Positions 17,107-24,790 of a stretch of DNA of 64,000 nucleotides are shown here, in pieces (position 1 is the first letter of the stretch; each line of letters begins with the position of its first letter). Both the position numbers and the translations under genes were made by a program. A model generated the notes under the pieces. That model made no database searches, had not been told where the DNA came from, and saw only the letters and a program-made list of their open reading frames with translations. Origin of the DNA: Streptomyces rugosispiralis (GTDB taxonomy: Bacteria > Actinomycetota > Actinomycetes > Streptomycetales > Streptomycetaceae). The stretch covers positions 1-64,000 of the forward strand of contig NZ_JANIAA010000033.1 in the NCBI RefSeq assembly GCF_024505145.1, written 5' to 3'.

Positions 17107-17122
17107 GTTACTCATAAGTAGC
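17107..17122. promoter_or_regulatory. Candidate operator of the fadAB operon
   Basis: GTTACTCATAAGTAGC contains the inverted repeat TTACT/AGTAG around CATA, in the gap upstream of fadA. TTACT-N4-AGTAA-like dyads are typical of TetR-type fatty-acid regulators in actinobacteria; the exact regulator is not in the window. Confidence 0.5.
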
Positions 17123-17191
17123 ATGAGGGTGTGACGGCGCGCCCCCGGCGTGCCCGCAGCAGTGCCATCCCGCACCTGGAGGAGAGCCAAC

Positions 17192-18409
17192 GTGCCTCGT
17201 ACCGCTAGGGACGTCGTCTTCGTCGACGGCGTCCGGACCCCATTCGGCAAGGCGGGCCCGAAGGGCATCTACCACGAGACCCGCGCCGACGACCTGGTCG
17301 TCAAGTGCATCCGGGAGCTGCTGCGCCGCAACCCGGATCTGCCGCCGGAGCGCATCGACGAGGTGGCCATCGCCGCGACGACGCAGATCGGCGACCAGGG
17401 CCTGACCATCGGCCGCACCGCGGGCATCCTGGCCGGGCTGCCCCAGTCGGTCCCCGGCTACGCCATCGACCGGATGTGTGCCGGCGCGATGACGGCCGTG
17501 ACCACCACCGCGGGTTCCATCTCCTTCGGCGCCTACGACGCCGTGGTCGCGGGCGGTGTCGAGCACATGGGCCGCCACCCCATGGGCGAATCCGTCGACC
17601 CCAACCCGCGCTTCGTCTCGGAGAAGCTGGTCGACGAGTCGGCCCTGTTCATGGGCATGACGGCGGAGAACCTGCACGACCGGCTGCCGCACATCTCCAA
17701 GCAGCGCGCCGACGAGTTCGCGGTGCGCAGCCAGGAGAAGGCCGCCAAGGCGTACGCCAACGGCAAGATCCAGCAGGACCTGGTGCCGATCTCGGTGCGC
17801 CGCACCTCCCCGGAGGGCGGGGAGCTGGGCTGGGGCCTGGCCACCGCCGACGAGCCGATGCGCCCGGGCACCACGCTGGAGGGCCTGGCCACGCTGAAGA
17901 CCCCGTTCCGCCCGCACGGCCGGATCACGGCCGGTAACTCCGCGGGGCTCAACGACGGCGCCACCGCCTCGCTGATCGCCGCCGAGGACTTCGCCCGGGA
18001 GCTGGGCCTGCCGGTCAAGATGCGCCTGGTCTCGTTCGCCTTCGCGGGCGTCGAGCCCGAGGTGATGGGCTACGGCCCGGTCCCGGCCACCGAGAAGGCC
18101 CTGGCGAAGGCCGGTCTGTCCATCGAGGACATCGGCCTGTTCGAGATCAACGAGGCGTTCGCCGTCCAGGTCCTGTCGTTCCTGGACCACTACGGCATCG
18201 CGGACGACGACGAGCGCGTCAACCAGTACGGCGGCGCGATCGCCTTCGGCCATCCGCTGGCCTCCTCCGGTGTCCGGCTGATGACGCAGCTGGCACGGCA
18301 GTTCGAGGAGCGCCCCGAGGTCCGCTACGGCATCACGACGATGTGCGTCGGCTTCGGCATGGGTGGCACCGTGATCTGGGAGAACCCGCACTTCGAGGGG
18401 AACAAGTGA
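17192..18409 (+). CDS. fadA: Acetyl-CoA acyltransferase (thiolase) FadA
   Basis: 405 aa. It catalyses the thiolytic cleavage step of fatty-acid beta-oxidation. The active-site nucleophile is Cys96 in AIDRMCAGAM. The C-terminal catalytic motifs are EINEAFAVQVL, AFGHPLASSG (His) and ITTMCVGFGMGG (second Cys). GTG 17192 follows GGAGGAGA with six bases between; an upstream in-frame ATG lacks a binding site and family similarity. The stop overlaps fadB (GTGA), giving a typical fadA-fadB pair that would form a trifunctional complex. Confidence 0.95.
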   Translation: MPRTARDVVFVDGVRTPFGKAGPKGIYHETRADDLVVKCIRELLRRNPDLPPERIDEVAIAATTQIGDQGLTIGRTAGILAGLPQSVPGYAIDRMCAGAMTAVTTTAGSISFGAYDAVVAGGVEHMGRHPMGESVDPNPRFVSEKLVDESALFMGMTAENLHDRLPHISKQRADEFAVRSQEKAAKAYANGKIQQDLVPISVRRTSPEGGELGWGLATADEPMRPGTTLEGLATLKTPFRPHGRITAGNSAGLNDGATASLIAAEDFARELGLPVKMRLVSFAFAGVEPEVMGYGPVPATEKALAKAGLSIEDIGLFEINEAFAVQVLSFLDHYGIADDDERVNQYGGAIAFGHPLASSGVRLMTQLARQFEERPEVRYGITTMCVGFGMGGTVIWENPHFEGNK

Positions 18410-20544
18410 CCAACACCGCAGAGCTTCTCAAGGGAGCGGCAGAGCTCTTCCCGGGCGAGGTCGTGACGCAGGCGCACGTCCGCCACCTCGACCTCCCCCA
18501 GGACGCGGGCCGCTTCGCGCTCATCACGCTGGACAACGGCCTGGACCACACCAAGCCCACCACCTTCGGCCCGGCCTCGCTCGCCAACCTCAACGCGGCG
18601 CTCGACCAGGTCGAGAAGGAGGCCGCGGACGGCGAGATCACCGGTGTCGGCATCACCGGCAAGCCCTTCATCTTCGCCGTCGGCGCCGACCTCAAGGGCG
18701 TGGAGCTGCTCAAGCGCCACGAGGACGCGCTGGCCATCGGCAAGGGCGGCCATGACGTCTTCAAGCGGCTGTCCTCGCTCGCCGTCCCCACCTTCGCGTA
18801 CTACAACGGCGCGGCGATGGGCGGCGGGGTCGAGGTCGGGCTGCACTGCGCCTACCGCACCGTCTCCGCGGCGCTGCCCGCCTTCTCGCTGCCCGAGGTG
18901 TTCCTCGGCCTGGTGCCCGGCTGGGGCGGCTGCACCCTGCTGCCGAACCTGATCGGCGCCGACCGCGCGGTCTCGGTCATCATCGAGAACTCGCTCAACC
19001 AGAACAAGCAGCTCAAGGGCGAGCAGGTCTACGAGCTCGGGATCGCGGACGCGATCTTCGAGGGCGCGGACTTCCTGGAGCAGTCGCTGATCTGGACCGC
19101 CGCCGTCCTCAAGGGCGAGATCGAGGTCGTACGGCCCGAGATCGACCGCGGCGACGCCTGGCACGAGGCCGTGGTGCGCGGCCGCGCCATCGCCGACGGC
19201 AAGGTGCACGGGGCGGCCCCGGCCGCCTACCGCGCGCTGGAGATCATCGACGCCGCGCGCAACGGCGACCTCGCCCGGGGCTACGAGGCCGAGGAGAAGG
19301 CGCTCGCCGACCTCATCATGGGCAGCGAGCTGCGCAGCGGCATCTACGCCTTCAACCTGGTGCAGAAGCGCGGCAAGCGCCCGGCCGGCGCCCCGGACAA
19401 GTCGCTGGCGCGCCCGGTCTCCAAAGTGGGGGTCGTGGGCGCGGGCCTGATGGCCTCCCAGCTGGCGCTGCTGTTCGCGCGGCGTCTCGAGGTGCCGGTC
19501 GTACTGACCGACATCGACCAGGAGCGGATCGACAAGGGCGTGGGCTATGTCCACGGCGAGATCGACAAGCTGCTGCTCAAGGGCCGGATCAACCAGGACA
19601 AGGCCAACCGCCTCAAGGCCGCGGTGACCGGTTCGCTGGACAAGGCCGCCGCGTTCTCCGACGCCGACTTCGTCATCGAGGCCGTCTTCGAGGAGATGGG
19701 CGTCAAGCAGCAGGTGTTCGCCGAGGTCGAGGCGGTCGTGCCGGAGCACGCCATCCTCGCCACCAACACCTCCTCGCTGTCGGTCTCCGAGATGGCCGCC
19801 CAGCTCAAGCACCCCGAACGGGTCGTGGGCTTCCACTTCTTCAACCCGGTCGCGATCCTGCCGCTGCTGGAGATCGTCCGCGGTGCGAAGACCGATGACG
19901 CGTCGCTGGCCACGGCCTTCGGCGTGGCCAAGAAGCTGAAGAAGACCGCCGTCCTGGTCAAGGACGCCCCGGCGTTCGTGGTCAACCGGATCCTGACCCG
20001 CTTCATGGGCGAGATCCAGAACGTGATCGACGAGGGCACCCCGGTGGACGTCGCCGAGCGCGCCATCGAGCCGCTGGGCCTGCCGATGTCCCCGCTGGTG
20101 CTGCTGGAACTGGTCGGCCCGGCGATCGGTCTGCACGTCTCCGAGACGCTGCACGGCGCGTTCCCGGACCGCTTCACGGTCTCCGAGAACCTCAAGCGCG
20201 TGGTCGAGGCGGGCAAGCGGGGCTTCTACGTCTATGCCGACGGCGATTCAGCCAAGCCGGAGCTGGACCCGGAGGTCGCCGCGCTGCTCCAGCAGGGCGA
20301 CACCGTCCTCACCGAGGAGCAGGTGCGCGCCCGGGTGCTGGACGCGGTCGCGCAGGAGATCGGGCTGATGCTCGAGGAGGGCGTCGTCGCCGAGGCGCAG
20401 GACATCGACCTGTGCCTGATCACCGGCGCGGGCTGGCCCTTCCACCTGGGCGGCATCACGCCGTACCTGGACCGCGAGGGCGTCTCGGAGCGGGTGAACG
20501 GGAAGACGTTCCTGGCGCAGGGCGTGGCGAGCGTTCCCGCGTAG
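18406..20544 (+). CDS. fadB: Fatty-acid oxidation multifunctional protein (enoyl-CoA hydratase / 3-hydroxyacyl-CoA dehydrogenase) FadB
   Basis: 712 aa. The N-terminal crotonase domain (about 1-190) has the oxyanion-hole and catalytic region NGAAMGGGVEVGLHCAYR and LPEVFLGLVPGWGG. A linker helix follows. The NAD-binding domain starts with KVGVVGAGLMASQLALLFA (GAGLMA where many homologues have GxGxMG), and the dehydrogenase part has VVGFHFFNPVAILPLLEIV with the catalytic His. The C-terminal 3HCDH domains run to about 700. It overlaps fadA by four bases. A hairpin with a GAAG loop follows the stop by 26 bases. Confidence 0.95.
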   Translation: MTNTAELLKGAAELFPGEVVTQAHVRHLDLPQDAGRFALITLDNGLDHTKPTTFGPASLANLNAALDQVEKEAADGEITGVGITGKPFIFAVGADLKGVELLKRHEDALAIGKGGHDVFKRLSSLAVPTFAYYNGAAMGGGVEVGLHCAYRTVSAALPAFSLPEVFLGLVPGWGGCTLLPNLIGADRAVSVIIENSLNQNKQLKGEQVYELGIADAIFEGADFLEQSLIWTAAVLKGEIEVVRPEIDRGDAWHEAVVRGRAIADGKVHGAAPAAYRALEIIDAARNGDLARGYEAEEKALADLIMGSELRSGIYAFNLVQKRGKRPAGAPDKSLARPVSKVGVVGAGLMASQLALLFARRLEVPVVLTDIDQERIDKGVGYVHGEIDKLLLKGRINQDKANRLKAAVTGSLDKAAAFSDADFVIEAVFEEMGVKQQVFAEVEAVVPEHAILATNTSSLSVSEMAAQLKHPERVVGFHFFNPVAILPLLEIVRGAKTDDASLATAFGVAKKLKKTAVLVKDAPAFVVNRILTRFMGEIQNVIDEGTPVDVAERAIEPLGLPMSPLVLLELVGPAIGLHVSETLHGAFPDRFTVSENLKRVVEAGKRGFYVYADGDSAKPELDPEVAALLQQGDTVLTEEQVRARVLDAVAQEIGLMLEEGVVAEAQDIDLCLITGAGWPFHLGGITPYLDREGVSERVNGKTFLAQGVASVPA

Positions 20545-20569
20545 CGTCGGCGGCGCGTGGCATACCCGG

Positions 20570-20599
20570 GTGCCGGGCGGGCGAAGGCCCGTCCGGCAC
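20570..20599 (+). terminator. Terminator hairpin of fadAB
   Basis: A 13-bp stem (GTGCCGGGCGGGC with GCCCGTCCGGCAC, one G-T pair) closes a GAAG loop just after fadB. Confidence 0.7.
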
Positions 20600-20805
20600 T
20601 TGGGCGTTCCTTGGGCGTTCCGGGGCTCGCCCACCGGCGCCGCCGCCCCCGCGCCCCGGCGAAGGGCGGTCCGCCCGCGCCACCCGCCACGGCCGGACCC
20701 CCGCCCGGCGGCGAGCACCCGCCACGCGTATCCGGGTCGGGTCACGCCCGGGGGTCTGGTCACGCCCGGGGCGGGAAACGGACCGGCGGCACCTTCCCGG
20801 ACGCC

Positions 20806-21108
20806 GGGCCACCGCGCCGAACCGGCTCTCAGCCGCGCTACGGCGCCACTCAACCATCCGGGCCACCGCGCCAAACGGGCTCTCAGCGGGGCTGGGGCGC
20901 CGCTCAGCCACCCGGGCCACCGCGCCCAACGGCCTCTCAGCCGCGCTACGACGCCACTCAGCCACCCCGGCCACCGCGCCAAACGGGCTCTCAGCGAGGC
21001 TACAGCGCCACTCAACCACCCGGGCCACCACACCCGAACCGGCTCTCAGCCACCCAAGCCACCGCGCCAAACGGGCTCTCGGCGGGGCTACAGCGCCGCT
21101 CAGCCGCC
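20806..21108. repeat. Minisatellite: six tandem copies of a 54-bp unit
   Basis: Copies begin at 20806, 20860, 20914, 20968, 21022 and 21056. The fifth has lost 20 bases and is 34 bp long. The unit starts GGGCCACCGCGCCAAACGGG, continues CTCTCAGC and ends near CACTCAACCACCC. Identity between copies is roughly 85-95%. It fills the gap between convergent fadB and the propeller gene; reading through it gives Ala/Arg/Pro-rich frames on both strands with no start signals. The rest of 20545-21099 contains only the fadB hairpin and a short GGGCGTTCC duplication. Confidence 0.92.
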
Positions 21109-22155
21109 TCCCACGCGGGTCCAGGCCCGGAGTGCCAGCCCGCGCTCGTCCGTCTTCTGACGGGCCACCAGGAGCTTTCCGTCCAGCGCCAGCGCGGCCA
21201 GCACCACCCGGCCCTGACCGTCCAGCGCCAGCGCCGGGGTGTGGGCGCCCTGTTCGCCCGAGGGCGTCCACCACACCCCCGCCGCCTCGTCCTCGCAGGG
21301 GTGGGCGGCGACGGCCAGCCCGCCGGCCGCGCTGTCCTGGTGGGCCAGGACGGTGCAGTCGTGACCGTCCACCATGGCGCGCACCGCGGCGACCGGGCCG
21401 GTGCCCGTGGCCCCGCCCAGCGGCGCGGGGGCCGGGGCGTCCGGCCGCCAGGCCATGACCTCACCGCTGCCGGCGTCGCGCCAGTAGTGGGTGAGGGTGC
21501 CGGGGCTGCTCTCCACCATGGACGCCGAATCCGGTCGGGCGTCGGCGGGGACGTCCTCGCCCCGCTTGGGGGCGGCGCCGGGCTTGGGCTGGTACCAGCG
21601 CAGCGCGGCGCCCTTCCCGGCCGGTGCGAGCAGTTCGAGACGGCCGTCGGCGGTCGCGGCCGCCGACATGCCGCCCAGGACGTGCGCGCCCTTCCAGTCG
21701 GTCCACCGCTCCCAGGTGCCCTTGGGGTCCTGCCGCCGCGCGCTCACTCCGCCCCCGGCGTTGCGCACGAAGACGCGGAGGGCTCCGGAGGAGTCCACGG
21801 CCGCGGCCGGCGGGCCGGTCCGCTCGGCCTTGCGGGCATCCTTCGGATGCGGGGTGCCCAGCGAATGCCAGGCCGTCAGCGGGCGGCCGGACTGGAACTG
21901 GGTGGCGTGGACGATATCCACGCGCGCCGGTTCCCCGGCGCCGCCCGGCCGGTGCCGAAGCCCCACCAGATGGGCATAGCCCTCGGGACTCTGAACGACG
22001 GTCAGCCCGGCCAGTCGGCCGGACACCTCGATCAACCACGGCCCCGACCACTCCGCCCCTCCGGGGCGGTCCTCGGTCCAGCGGGCGACACCGCCCGTCA
22101 CCGGTGCGTAGGCCGTGAGCCTGCCGTCCTTGCCGCGGAGCAACCGCAACGCCAT
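21100..22155 (-). CDS. PLL-like beta-propeller protein (putative)
   Basis: 351 aa without a signal peptide or membrane segment. It repeats a pattern of short beta strands such as RVFVRNAGGGVSARRQDPKGTWERWTDW ... GGMSAAATADGRLELLAPAG and THYWRDAGSGEVMAWRPD. This resembles the PLL lectin-like propeller modules of secreted and cytosolic Streptomyces proteins, with five to six blades expected. The start at ATG 22155 is preferred because the longer open frame reads antisense through the divergent NYN gene. The stop lies at the edge of the minisatellite. Function unknown; carbohydrate binding is possible. Confidence 0.7.
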   Translation of the reverse strand: MALRLLRGKDGRLTAYAPVTGGVARWTEDRPGGAEWSGPWLIEVSGRLAGLTVVQSPEGYAHLVGLRHRPGGAGEPARVDIVHATQFQSGRPLTAWHSLGTPHPKDARKAERTGPPAAAVDSSGALRVFVRNAGGGVSARRQDPKGTWERWTDWKGAHVLGGMSAAATADGRLELLAPAGKGAALRWYQPKPGAAPKRGEDVPADARPDSASMVESSPGTLTHYWRDAGSGEVMAWRPDAPAPAPLGGATGTGPVAAVRAMVDGHDCTVLAHQDSAAGGLAVAAHPCEDEAAGVWWTPSGEQGAHTPALALDGQGRVVLAALALDGKLLVARQKTDERGLALRAWTRVGGG

Positions 22156-22225
22156 GGCCCGCCGCCAACCCTTCCCCGAGCCCTGCCACCTGATCGAACG
22201 ATGTCCATAGTAATTTGCGTGGACT

Positions 22226-22633
22226 ATGGATGGGGTTGTGGTCGTGGACGCCGCCAATGTGGTCGGGTCGGTTCCGGATGGCTGGTGGCGTGACCGGCGC
22301 GGCGCCGCCGAGCGGCTCCGCGACCGGCTGGCCCTCCTCGCCGGGGCCGGGCTCCCCGACCGTCCGGGCGTGCCCGGCTGGGCCACCGGCCCTCCGGTGG
22401 ACATCGTGATGGTGGTCGAGGGCGCGGCGCGGGGCGTCGAGCCGGTGGCGGGCGTACGGGTGGAGAGCGCGCCGGGCAGTGGCGACGACCACATCGTGGC
22501 CGTGGTGGCGGCCCGTGAGGAGGGCCGCCCCTGCCTGGTGGTGACGGCGGACCAGGGGCTACGGGCGCGGGTCACGGCGCTGGGCGCGGAGACGACGGGC
22601 CCCCGGTCGGTCCGCCCGAGCGGCTCGTCCTAG
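22226..22633 (+). CDS. Small NYN/PIN-like nuclease-fold protein
   Basis: 135 aa. Acidic residues are placed as in NYN/PIN RNases: VVVDAANVVGSVPDGWW at the N-terminus, SGDDHIVAVVAA in the middle and LVVTADQGLRARV near the end. This arrangement, together with the alternating beta-alpha pattern, suggests a single-domain metal-dependent RNase fold. Often annotated as NTP pyrophosphohydrolase, which the sequence does not support strongly. Divergent from the propeller gene with 70 bases between. A 26-bp perfect inverted repeat begins right at its stop codon. Confidence 0.72.
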   Translation: MDGVVVVDAANVVGSVPDGWWRDRRGAAERLRDRLALLAGAGLPDRPGVPGWATGPPVDIVMVVEGAARGVEPVAGVRVESAPGSGDDHIVAVVAAREEGRPCLVVTADQGLRARVTALGAETTGPRSVRPSGSS

Positions 22634-22688
22634 GGCCTGTCTGGGGTTGTGATCTGGGCTCGCCAGATCACAACCCCAGACAGGCCCT
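22632..22688. repeat. Perfect 26-bp inverted repeat with 5-base loop
   Basis: The arms (AGGGCCTGTCTGGGGTTGTG... and its complement) occupy 22632-22657 and 22663-22688, with loop GCTCG. It overlaps the last bases of the NYN gene. It can serve as its terminator. The arm resembles the GGGCCTGTC-type ends of some Streptomyces IS5-like elements, so a MITE or abutted IS ends are possible. Confidence 0.85.
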
Positions 22689-22742
22689 GGGCCCCGCCAG
22701 GGCCCAGGAGGTGTCCGACGGACCGTGCCGCCCGCGGCGGGC

Positions 22743-23036
22743 CGTTCCCCTCCCCGCCCCTTCCCACAACCGGGGCTCCGCCCCAGCCCCCGGCCGGTGA
22801 GCTGATCGCGACGACGGTCGGCTCCTCGCCCCCGGGATCCGGGGACGAAGCAACACCGGCCCTCCGCCCCGGACCCCCGCCGGCCGACCCGGATATACGC
22901 GGTCATCCGCCCGATCGTCCACCGCGCCCGCGCGCGGAGGCCCGTGCGGTCGGAACACCGGAGCGGCGAGGGGCCGCTCCTCGCGCCCGGGGTCCAGGGG
23001 CGGAGCCCCTGGTAGCGGGAAGGGGCGGGGAGGGGA
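22743..23036. repeat. Inverted pair of GC-rich intergenic repeat blocks
   Basis: TTCCCCTCCCCGCCCCTTCCC ... GGGGCTCCGCCCC (22743-22793) faces GGGGTCCAGGGGCGGAGCCCC ... GGGAAGGGGCGGGGAGGGGAA (22979-23036), the same block family as at 11049-11215. The DNA between them, and the whole 22689-23088 gap, has no convincing gene. Confidence 0.75.
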
Positions 23037-23088
23037 AAGCAACGACATGCGGCTCCGCCGCGTGATCCGCCGCACGCCCCGCGGGCCG

Positions 23089-24648
23089 CTACCCCGTACG
23101 CGTCCCCGCCTCGCTCACCCGGCTGTGGCGGCGCCCGTAGAAGAAGTACACGAGGAGGCCGATGACCATCCACGCCCCGAACCGCACCCAGGTCTCCGCG
23201 GGCAGATTGAGCATCAGCCACAGCGACGCGGCCACCGACAGGATCGGCAGCACCGGCACCCAGGGGGTGCGGAAGGCGCGGGGCAGGTCGGGACGGGTGC
23301 GGCGGAGGATGATGACGCCCAGCGCGACCACGACGAAGGCGAAGAGCGTGCCGATGTTCACCAGGGCCGCCAGCTCGGAGATGGAGGTGAACCCGGCGAC
23401 CACCGCGATGACCACGCCCAGCACGATCGTCGAGCGGTAGGGCGTGCCGAAGCGCGGATGCACCCGGGAGAAGACCCTGGGCAGCAGCCCGTCCCGGCTC
23501 ATCGCGAAGAACACCCGGCTCTGGCCGAGGAGCAGGATCATGGACACGGTGGTGAGCCCGACGGCGGCGCCGAAGCTGATGAGGCCCGCGTAGAACGGAT
23601 GGCCGGTCGCCTTGAAGGCGTCGGCGAGCGGGGCGTCCACCGACAGCTTGGTGTACTTCTGCATGCCGGTGACCACGATGGACACCGCGACGTACAGCAC
23701 CGTGCAGATGAGCAGCGAGCCCAGGATGCCGCGGGGCATGTCCCGCTGTGGATTCCGGGTCTCCTCGGCCGCGGTCGCCACGATGTCGAAGCCGATGAAG
23801 GCGAAGAAGACCACGGCGGCGCCGGTGAAGATGCCCTCGACGCCGAAGGTCGTCGGTTGGTAACCGAACATCAGCTGGATCAGCGGCGCCTTCAGCCCCG
23901 AGCCGGAGACCGAGCCCCGGGCCTCGGGGATGAAGGGGTGGTAGTTCTCCGCGTGGATGAAGAAGGCGCCCGCGATGATGACGAGCAGCACCACGGCCAC
24001 CTTGATCGCGACCACCACGGAGGTGACCCGCGCGGACAGCTTCATGCCGAAGACCAGGATCGCGGTGATCATCAGGACGAGCAGGAAGGCCAGCAGGTCG
24101 AAGGAGAAGCCGTGTCCGACATCGGGCCCGGCCAGGGCGTCGGGCAGCCGCCATCCGGCGTTGTCCAGCAGCGCGCGGATGTACCCCGACCAGCCCACCG
24201 AGACCACGGCACAGGCCAGCGCGAACTCCAGCACCAGGTCCCAGCCGATGATCCAGGCGGGCAGCTCGCCGAGCGAGGCGTAGGAGAAGGTGTACGCGGA
24301 CCCCGCGACCGGAACCGTCGAGGCGAACTCGGCGTAGCACAGCGCGGCGAGGGCGCAGGCGATACCGGCGGCCACGAAGGAGAGCGCGGTGGCGGGCCCC
24401 GCCTGCTGCTTGGCGACCGCGCCGGTGAGCACGAAGATGCCGGTGCCGATGATGACGCCGACGCCGAAGACCGTGAGGTCCAGGGCGGACAGGGACCTGG
24501 TGAGGGTGTGGTCGGGCTCCTCGGTGTCCCGGATGGACTGCTCGATGCTCTTCGTCCGCAGGTAGCGCGGCCGGACTCTGCCTCCGATGCCTCCGCCTGG
24601 TTCCGATCCGCTCACCGGTGCCACCTCCACGCCCGCCGTGCGGCTCAT
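23089..24648 (-). CDS. APC-family (CAT-type) amino acid permease
   Basis: 519 aa with about 12-14 hydrophobic segments. The TM1 motif GVGVIIGTGIFVLTG and the loop TAAEETRNPQRDMPRGI are hallmarks of cationic/branched amino acid permeases of the APC superfamily (YfnA/CAT group). The N-terminal RTKSIEQSIRDTEEPDHTLTRSLSALDL is the usual cytosolic lead-in. It lies 142 bases downstream of dxs on the same strand, with a hairpin between, so it is probably transcribed partly on its own. Substrate specificity cannot be set from sequence. Confidence 0.9.
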   Translation of the reverse strand: MSRTAGVEVAPVSGSEPGGGIGGRVRPRYLRTKSIEQSIRDTEEPDHTLTRSLSALDLTVFGVGVIIGTGIFVLTGAVAKQQAGPATALSFVAAGIACALAALCYAEFASTVPVAGSAYTFSYASLGELPAWIIGWDLVLEFALACAVVSVGWSGYIRALLDNAGWRLPDALAGPDVGHGFSFDLLAFLLVLMITAILVFGMKLSARVTSVVVAIKVAVVLLVIIAGAFFIHAENYHPFIPEARGSVSGSGLKAPLIQLMFGYQPTTFGVEGIFTGAAVVFFAFIGFDIVATAAEETRNPQRDMPRGILGSLLICTVLYVAVSIVVTGMQKYTKLSVDAPLADAFKATGHPFYAGLISFGAAVGLTTVSMILLLGQSRVFFAMSRDGLLPRVFSRVHPRFGTPYRSTIVLGVVIAVVAGFTSISELAALVNIGTLFAFVVVALGVIILRRTRPDLPRAFRTPWVPVLPILSVAASLWLMLNLPAETWVRFGAWMVIGLLVYFFYGRRHSRVSEAGTRTG

Positions 24649-24690
24649 GCTTCTGGTTACCGATCGGCGGCGGGGTATGCACGCTCAGGA

Positions 24691-24718
24691 CCGCCCCCGA
24701 TTCACCCGATGGGGGCGG
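24691..24718 (-). terminator. Hairpin downstream of dxs
   Basis: CCGCCCCC and GGGGGCGG arms with a 12-base loop, in the dxs-permease gap. Confidence 0.5.
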
Positions 24719-24790
24719 GCGGCGCCACGCACACTGGGCCGGTCGGAGCAGGAGGCGCTCCGGCCGGCCCGGGTGGAAGGGGACGGTGGG

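Noticed and set aside
20806..21108. CRISPR array
   Set aside because: The whole 54-bp unit is repeated with no unique spacers, and no cas genes are nearby.
22156..22575. N-terminal extension of the propeller gene to 22575
   Set aside because: It would read antisense through the NYN gene and is Thr/Ser/Arg-rich without similarity; ATG 22155 gives a clean divergent arrangement.
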